A DNA stretch of 64,000 bases from Trichoplusia ni (Eukaryota; Arthropoda; Insecta; Lepidoptera; Noctuidae). Location of the stretch: positions 2,465,589-2,529,588 of the forward strand of contig NC_039495.1 in NCBI RefSeq assembly GCF_003590095.1. Reading direction: 5' to 3'. The position numbers and the translations under genes were made by a program. The number at the start of each line of letters is the position of its first letter. Position 1 is the stretch's first letter. The notes below the pieces were generated by a model. That model saw only the letters and a list, made by a program, of their open reading frames with translations, did not search any database and had not been told where the DNA came from. Positions 47,901 to 56,900 of the stretch are shown here, in pieces.

Positions 47901-50900
47901 GCGTCGTCTACTATCGAGTGGTCGGTGGGCTCCGTAGCCTGAGGAGCGGACAATTAGTTTATTTTTAAAAAGAAAAAGGTTTTCTTAGAAATTGTGGACC
48001 ATGTAATATGAAAAATTTAAGTGACAACCTGTTAAAGGAGGGTAAACGGCTTCGTTACGTAACACGTTACGGGGCACTTTATCTGGCTTCATGTCTCTAA
48101 CGCATAAGGTGTTGTGTGTCCTGCCTATAACTATAGGTACTACGCGTGATGCATCACTTGCTTTAGTTTTTTCTATCAATTCTGTCGAGCCTCCCCAGGC
48201 GGACCCGTTTTACGTTTTTGAACTCTTCGATGTGCCTACATTTCTTACTTTTTCATATTAAAGCAGCAGAATCATAAACCATGACTAATATAAGTCAAAA
48301 ACATGACTGTTGAATAAGCCGACAAGTATTTGTAGCCAATTTCGAATAATTTAATCTAACATAATGCCAACTTTTCCACTTCTATTTTACTATCAAGAAA
48401 ACTTTATCAAATACATACCTTAATCTTTTTCCTGAACATGATGGTGGTAACTCCGTTCTCCTCGTAACCAGACGCAGCGGTGATGTCATCGTGACCTCCC
48501 CAGAAGGTGTCCACACGAGGGGTTGACCTTAAACGATTTGAATTAAGGTGTCTTTAGTAAAAGTCTTATTGGAGAATACATTTAGTTCAGTATTTCGAAT
48601 CGGTAATCTTTGGATAAACATTAACAAAAGGTAGATATATGAATCTGGAACACACAAAAAATTTGACTAAAACCTTTGATGGAAATTACTTCCAGTTTTC
48701 AGTCTTGAATAGAATCTTTATTTAGTAATTGCCAACGGATTTACAAAAAGTGTTATGATTTTTAAAAGTAGATACTAGCTGTTACGCGGCTTCACCCGAC
48801 AAAAAAACAAAAATGATCAATTTTACCAATGCCAAATTTCGTCCAAATCTGTTCAGTAGTTTTGGCTGAAAGAGTTCAACATCCACGTTCATTATTAGTA
48901 GGATCTCACCTGTCCCTAGTATAGTAATCCAGCACTCTATGATAGTTCCCTTTAGCGGTTCCTATGACGATGTCAGTGCAGTCCATGGGGTTGAAGTCGA
49001 ATTTAGGCGCGTACTCGTGCGCGGGGAAGTAACCTAAAATATTTATAGCACTGTTTTATATCCTGATTTAGATATTTACTTTGATATATTAATACATAGA
49101 AAGAATATTCTTTATTGCAGACTAAATAAGTACAGGATTGGAAACAAATAAATAGTTACATGGTGCCACAATGGGCGCCATGGGCGGTCTTATCGGTAAG
49201 AGCGATCTAATTATCAAAGGAAGCAAAATGTTAAAGAACCTATGTATATACATAATTGGATGGTACTGGTTTCATAGTACCCGAGGGTCTAACACAACGT
49301 CTGTAAGTCATATTATTATGGATGTGGAAGCGTGACAGCTTATAGATAGTGTAGAGCGGCATCTCTCTCCCACACTCGTAGTAATATTACTTTAAGATGT
49401 GGCGGTAGGTAGCCAGGGCTAAATCCAATATACCTCATTTAATTTTTTTTTCATTATCTAACTGGTTTTCTGAAAAACTATTTGCCGTTTATATTTTATC
49501 TGGCAGAAAATTATTTTAATTACAGAAATAATACTGGCACTAATTTTAGTCTCATTTAAAGATAAATAATTTTATACATCTTGGCTATCACTCTTGGAGA
49601 AATACATTATTTCCAATCTGTAAACCTTTAAACAACACTAAAATGATTTATATACACTTCATTTTCAGTAACTATTATTTAATATAAACCAACGATTTCT
49701 AACATATCCACAACCGGAAACCATTAAAAAGAATATTTACAAAAAACTAAAAGTTATAAACACTTTTATACAAATGTTACATCGAAACGAAACAGAGTTA
49801 ATAGGAGATAGAATAGTTAAATGGTGTCAAAAAGGTTACTTTTGGACAGCTGACACGATAGAAAAGTAGACAAAGAAAGATAAAGAAATTAAAAAGAGTT
49901 TAGAAAAAATACTGCAGTAGTAAGGTAGTCATAAAAAACCATAGATTCCTGTGAAGAATGTCAACGAAGGTAATAAAGGGAAAAGGGTTTTAAGGGAAAG
50001 GGATTGAGGTAGCCACAAAGCCCAGCAAAGCTAAGATCTAAGAATATTAAAGCAGAAGTTATAAGCTGATATTATGGATATAAGATTTTAAGAATCAAGT
50101 GCATGCAATATGGTAGAAATTGTAAAGGATTAGAAATAAGTTAAAGAGAATATTAAATTAAATAGAGCTTCAGTAGAGCTTTTAAATAAAATAGAATCCA
50201 TGAATTATTATTAAATGATGTAACGGTTTACTCACGCGTATTTATCGGGGTAGCCCGACTAGTTCGACTCGCGATCCCGCCGCGTCTGCTCATGATTAAG
50301 GACTCCGGTTGGGTCCGAAACTAGTCGGGCTACCCCAATAAATACGCGTGAGTAAACCGTTACATCATTTAATAATGAAGCATTCTCACGATAGTTTCTA
50401 TCAAAATCCATGAATTAATTTAGCAACCCAACAATTTTCTCAAATTAATTTATGGATTCTATAAAATATCTCCTTTAGTAAATAGGCAAATTAATATATC
50501 ATACTCCAAAGTACTGATAAATAGTTTGACGCATATATAACATGCAAGCGTTCATTTAATTATACTGGTCTAGAAGGCAAAATTAAAATACAAAGAATTT
50601 TGGTTTAACAAAAAAAATTACAACCGACTTCAAATAAAAAAACTACTCTGCCAACTTGATATGGAACCAAATGATGACTATTTCACGTTAAATGAAAAGT
50701 AATCAAGGAAATCGGTTCATCCAGTCCAAAGTTCTTAAGTTCCAAATACGAAGTAAAAAAAACAAACTAGAGACGAATTATTAATACTTAGAGACGTCTA
50801 TATATTTTCAAAAGACTTCAAAAAGGGGAATTGAAGTCTTTTGAAAATATATAGACGTCAAACTATTTTAGCAGATATTGTAATACATTCATTCTTGCAT

Positions 50901-53900
50901 TCATCCAAATCTTTATACAGACATAAAAAGCTTGTTAACATACACATATATATTATTAACAAGTGCGGCAATTTGCTATACAAATATACTATCTAATATT
51001 TATAGGACATGTTTATTGGCATTCTTCAGCTAATTTTAAATACTTTTTGGATTTTCTGTCATATTTACAAGTTACTGACAACACACAAACATGGTTAGCA
51101 CAGAAATTTTCTTTGAAAAAACACACTTAAACTTGAACACACTTACGCGAATGTTAGACATTGAAATAAAACTACTTTTACGGATTTAAGGTTAGGTTCA
51201 ATTTTAGATTTTAGTTCCCGACGTTTCAAAACCTTTGCAGGTATCATGGTCACGGGCAGAAACTAAAATCTAAAATTAAACCGTGATAAAATCCGTAAAA
51301 GTAGTTTTATTTAAAAACATCTTGCAATCATTTTTCTGTTAAAAGGGAAATTGCAACGTTCAAAAATTACGACTATAATATTATACATACTATTAAATGA
51401 CTTTTTGGTGTTGTATTTGTATACCAATAAACATGTTATGTATGTGCAAAGCTAGTGGCGTTACCTGCGTCTTCTTTAAGTCCCTTCACTAGCAATGTCT
51501 CGGGTTCCAATGCTGCATTAGGTTCAGGGATGGGTTCAGGTTTGGGTTCCGGAGTTGGTTCCGGTTCGGATTTCGGTTCTGGGGAAGGTTCGGGTTCTGA
51601 TTTTGGTTCGGGTTCAGATTTAGGTTCCGGTTCGGATTTGGGTTCCGGTTCGGATTTGGGTTCGGGTTTAGATTTTGGTTCCGGCTCGGATTTGGGTTCG
51701 GGTTCGGATTTGGGTTCCGGCTCAGATTTAGGTTCCGGTTCCGGTTCGGATTTGGGTTCTGGCTCGGATTTAGGTTCCGGTTCGGATTTCGGTTCCGGCT
51801 CGGATTTAGGTTCCGGCTCGGGTTCCGATTTGGGTTCCGGAGTCGGCTCCGGTTCCGACTTCGGTTCAGGAGTTGGTTCCGGTTCGGATTTGGGCTCGGG
51901 AGTTGGTTCAGGCTCGGATTTAGGCTCAGGAGTCGGTTCGGGTTCAGATTTAGGTTCAGGTGTAGGCTCTGGTTCGGATTTGGGTTCAGGAGTGGGTTCC
52001 GGAGCCGGCTCTGGTTCGGATTTAGGTTCCGGACTCGGTTCCGGTTCAGATTTCGGTTCCGGTACCGAAGCGGGTTCGGGTTGGGGTTCAGAAGTCGGTT
52101 CCGGCTCACTTTTAGGTTCAAAAGTGACGGTTTGTTCGGTGGAGGTAACTACAGGTGGTTGTTTAAACTTTGGTCGTTTTGGTATGTACTTTGGTCTCGT
52201 TGTATTAGATTTGAATGGCCTTAAGGTCGGTTCGGGAGCTATGGAGTCTGTATGGGATTGTACAGAATGTGTATGGGATATAACAGTAGTTGTAGTTTCC
52301 GTATCTGTAAAAACAACGTTACATGCAGCAATTATATATACATAACAGCTTGTTCCACCACTACCTGATTTGTATATTTATATATTTTTGTGTGTGACAT
52401 GCGTATATTGCAATGGCAAAGAACATATTGTGTGGCTTCTAAAAGTATTGAAGTTATGAGTGCTTTTGGTAAAATATAAAAGCTTTTGTGAAAAGTCATG
52501 ACAAAAATAGATTTTCGAGTTATAACACAAACATTTTATTTTTATTGTCTTGTTCTGGCTATCGGTCAAAGTATTACTAGATACTGTTGGTAATTGATGC
52601 AAAAACTACCAGTTTTTTTTTTATTTTTTTAACCAAATCAATATTTCATTAACATATTATATCTGATTATTTCACTAAAAGTGATTTAATGTACATTCAG
52701 GTTACCAAAAAATCCACTAGAATAATCCGTAATAATGACCTTACTTTTAAAACAGTTCAAACGAATGATATCTTATTGTGAAGCAAATTACTACCTTACT
52801 ACCCTGAATTAAGGTATACATTCATAGATCCGGGAGCAGTGGAACAATATAACAATATCGCAGTTAGTATTGACTAATCTATGTGCAGTGTGGCTGTGGC
52901 TGTAGTGGCTGCGTCTAGCGTGTTAATGAGTGGTGCTATTTAAAGTGTATGTATCTATACTGTTTGATAAAGAAACAATATTTATATGTTAAACATAAGA
53001 ATCAATATATCTTAAGTCTTATTATAGTCAGTGAGAAGTTTAATAGCTAATAGAATGATATTACTTTAATTGCGACATTTTTTTTTAATGCGTCTAAGTA
53101 AAAAAATAATTATCTAGTTGTAAAAGCGAGATGCACAATATAGTTCTATCTCGCTTTACAAGTAGCAAAGTTTGCTTTTTCATATTCATAGTAAGTGGAC
53201 TTTAATATAATGATAGTTTATTTATCATATAGTATTGATACAGAGTTAGTGTTTTTATAATTAGTACTTACTGGTAGGTTCTGTTACTTCACGCTTTTTG
53301 CGACCTGGAACAGTAAAGTATTGTTAAAAATGGGTTTATTTAGATCTTTGATGACTATTGAGCAGATACTTGATATCACAAATTGATTCTTTGTTAATAT
53401 TGCTAACTTTTTTCATATGCGGAACTGGAAAATACTGCAATGTTAATTTAATAGTCTTTTTTGTAATTTGAAAAAGCAAGATATTTAATTTGAAAATTTT
53501 GAAGAAAGAGAAAGCTAATTTAATATACTAGAAAAAACACCACAATACTAATGACTAACCTTTAGAACTGGAAACTTGGTAAGAAACGCTTGTTTTAACA
53601 GTGACATCGTTACCAAGATTCTTAAAATCGAATCCGTCAAGAGAATGCATAGCAACTCTCTTATTCCTGTTATCATTCTCCGGTACTTTCGTCGGTTCCG
53701 GTTCCGGACTGGGTTCCGGTTCTGGTTTGGGTTCAGGTGTAGGCTCTGGTTCGGATTTAGGTTCAGGAGTTGGTTCTGGACTTGGTTCCGGTTCGGATTT
53801 AGGTTCTGGACTTGGCTCAGGTTCCGATTTCGGTTCCGGCGACGGTTCCGGTTCGGATTTCGGTTCCGGTTCGGACTTTGGTTCCGGTTCAGATTTTGGT

Positions 53901-56900
53901 TCCGGTTCGGATTTGGGTTCCGGTTCCGGTTCCGCTTTAGGCTCAGGTGCGGGCAAAGGTTCTGTTTTCGGTGTATGATCTAGAAATTGAACAAGAGATT
54001 TATAATTAACATAAAATACATTTTATACTTCAATATTTATTATTTGCTGTGAGTAGAAAATAAAATGTTACCTTTCTCGTTAATAGCGGGACCTAAAACT
54101 GGGAAGTTTTTACATTGCTTCGTCAAACCGTTTGGACGCCAACCGACACCTGGAATATTACAAATGGACTTATTAATAAAAATTATTATAATTGCTTAAT
54201 AAACAAGGTCGAGTCATTTGCCGAGAACTTAGATTCTCACTTAGAGGACTAGCACCTTTTTTAAATCAATGGCTTACAAGACGATCATTGCTTGCTCGCT
54301 TGAAATCATTTAAAGGTCCTTCAAACCAAATATGAATCCAGTTGAAATTGAACTAAATTTCTGTGTTTCAAAGGGTGTTTCTTTTCATCAAATAGTTTAA
54401 AACGCTATTTGGCAAACCTGTGAAACCAACTACCATTGCTTTTGTGGGTCTTACAAATATATCTTGTGGGTCCTTAAAGAACTTTATTTCCCTTCCTTTT
54501 CTACTGACCTGCATAAGAAGTACCGTTGACCATCATAATGAACTCGATCTCGGCGTCTTCCTTCAGTATTCTCCAGTACAAGTTGAACTGTTTCGACATC
54601 TCGCGCTTGTTGTACAGACCTAGGTTCACCTTCTTGTCTTTCCATGGTGCCTCTGAAATGACGTTTGCAAACTTGTAAGTTTCTTGTACAAGATATTGTT
54701 GCAAACCTGACCTAGACAGCTGATTAACATATTAATATATTTTTGAATACTTAAATAATATAGGTAAATTACACCCAGAAACAGAATAAATGATCGTGCT
54801 TATCGCTCAAACATTCGGGGTCAAACACTGACGGTCAAGAAAATTTCCAAATATTGTGTTGTCAAAATGCTTAAGGGAATATCAATAGCTTCAAATTTTA
54901 TAGGAATAGTTTCAAATTCAATCCAATTCCCATTTATTCATGGGCCATCTTAATAGTAAAATCGGGGCCTTGAATAACAATGAAACCCATAACCACCGGA
55001 CCAACTCCCTTCTACAAAATTTCCCTAAATGCAACTTCTACTAACTCTTGTTACACCCTTTCCCGTAGAAGCCATAGGGGCAGTAGCACATCTTGGTGGG
55101 CGACTCGGTGGAGTTGACGTCCACACACTTGCCGCGCAGGCCGCAGTCGTTGTCGTCCGAGCACTCGTCGCTGAACTGGCAGCGCGCGCCCGAGTACATC
55201 TTGTTGCACTTGCAGCGGCCCAGGATGTAGAAACCGTGGCCGGAACATGTCTCGTGGTATTCTTTGCCTGGAGTTTAGGAGATTGGTTTTTGTATTGTTT
55301 TTGGGGTTAGTTAAAATGTATTTAAAGGTTTATGCTAGCTATGGGTTTGTGTTTGGATTGTCTGTAATGTTTTGTAAGTGCCTTTCCAAGTAGATTGTTC
55401 AGAAGTACTCCCAAATTTTTAAAGAAAGGTTTTGATTTGGAAACGGGTATTTTAAATATGACTTTATCATGTAATATCAAAATCAATATTTAAAATAGTT
55501 CTTTTGTAGGATTTAATAATATTCAAAACTGCTGCCTTCTCTTAATTTCTTTTCAATTACTTACTATACAACCAATAAGTGCTGTTAATTTAGAAGCAAT
55601 GTTTTTTATAATAATATTGATATAATTTAGCATCAGAAAACACGGTAGCACTACCGCCAAGTCAAACAAAAAAAAAACAATCCTATTTTTCCTATTAACA
55701 TGTGTTACAATTACACATAACCATCAAAACATTACAAAAGTATCTGTTACTTACTCACATACCAGTTTAACGTTATCTCTAAATCGTCCTAGCTTACAAC
55801 CTTGTCAAAACAAACTGTACATTGTGTAATGAATTATAATTAGATGTGCATATATTAACATTCTACAACTAACTGTAATCTTTGGATTGCTTGGAATAAT
55901 TGGCATAACTTGCAAATGTCCTATTGTAAGCAGATATATTGATCTGGTTGTATTAAATCATGAATTAATTATTATCCCGTTATAACAATTAGTGTTGAAG
56001 GAATTTATTGTTTTATAGTTGTTAAGTTAGTCTGTTTGTCTGTGTAAAGTTTTTATGTAAGCTTGTATGTATGGAAGTATATTTATTAAAAAAGAATCAT
56101 GAAGAAACTTTAAATAACAGCCTTATTAAATAATCTTATAAACGCAAAATTAGGTGTTCACACACATTTTGCAAAGTGTAACTGTATCTTTAAAATATTG
56201 ATAAAATGCAATTAAAATCAAGTTCAAGAGTTTTTATGGTCAATAAGCTGTTTTTCAGACACTTTTAAATCGTTACAATAATGTCTCTAAGTGTACTTAA
56301 ATTGAATATGGAGGTACCTGAGACCCTGAATTAAAACATACCTAGACAACCAATATCTGCAGGTAAAGCCGACACAGGCCAAATTAGATCTCAAATCAAA
56401 TTTCATTATAAAACCATTTTCTTTACAATTAAATGCTATAAACCTGTCATTTATAATACCTGACATATATAAATCAAACCTAACACACAATCAAACATCT
56501 GATTTAAATATCTCTAATACAAAACAATACGAAACTAGACTGACATTAATATGATTGCATATGTTTAATCTGTGCCCGTTCACCTTGACTCAGATCTATA
56601 TAAATTGGATCGAATCTCAATTATTAGTTCCTTGATAATCAAAAATTTGCGATTTGTTATTAATAAATTAACATTTATATTAACTTAATGAGTTATGTTG
56701 CAAGGAAGATAATTTAATTACAATGTTGTTGTAAATGATAACATGGCTTGTTATTTCTCTAAAGAATTTATTCTTTATGTCGCCAGGGTTTTTACAAACG
56801 TTCAAATTGAATACACAAAGACATCCAGACTCAGGACAAGCATTCGTGGATCACATCAATGCTTGTCGCGGGGAGCCAAGTTCTTAATACGACTTTTACT

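Larger units (their letters stand above)
49034..51464 (-). other. Intron with three foldback elements
   Basis: Holds the 170-bp palindrome 50207-50376, a perfect 29-bp hairpin 50793-50859, an imperfect foldback 51164-51312, and a copy of the GAGATGCCGCTCTAC repeat near 49340-49400 (reverse). No exon seen. Confidence 0.65.

Noticed and set aside
51489..52121. 210-codon minus-strand frame rich in Asn/Arg/Pro
   Set aside because: Wrong frame of the same repeat; the EPKS frame is the one that joins to the neighbouring exons.
51455..52345. 296-codon plus-strand frame rich in GSGSD
   Set aside because: Shadow of the minus-strand EPKS repeat exon. The minus frame has matching splice sites, phases and flanking domains.
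51520..53960. CRISPR-like array of short repeats
   Set aside because: Units are 6- and 18-nt in-frame coding repeats without unique spacers, in a eukaryotic genome.
53576..53983. Plus-strand frames rich in Arg/Phe or Gly/Ser over the 420-nt exon
   Set aside because: Shadows of the second EPKS repeat exon.
55029..55310. 93-codon plus-strand hydrophobic frame
   Set aside because: Shadow of the EGF exon; the cysteine pattern is on the minus strand.
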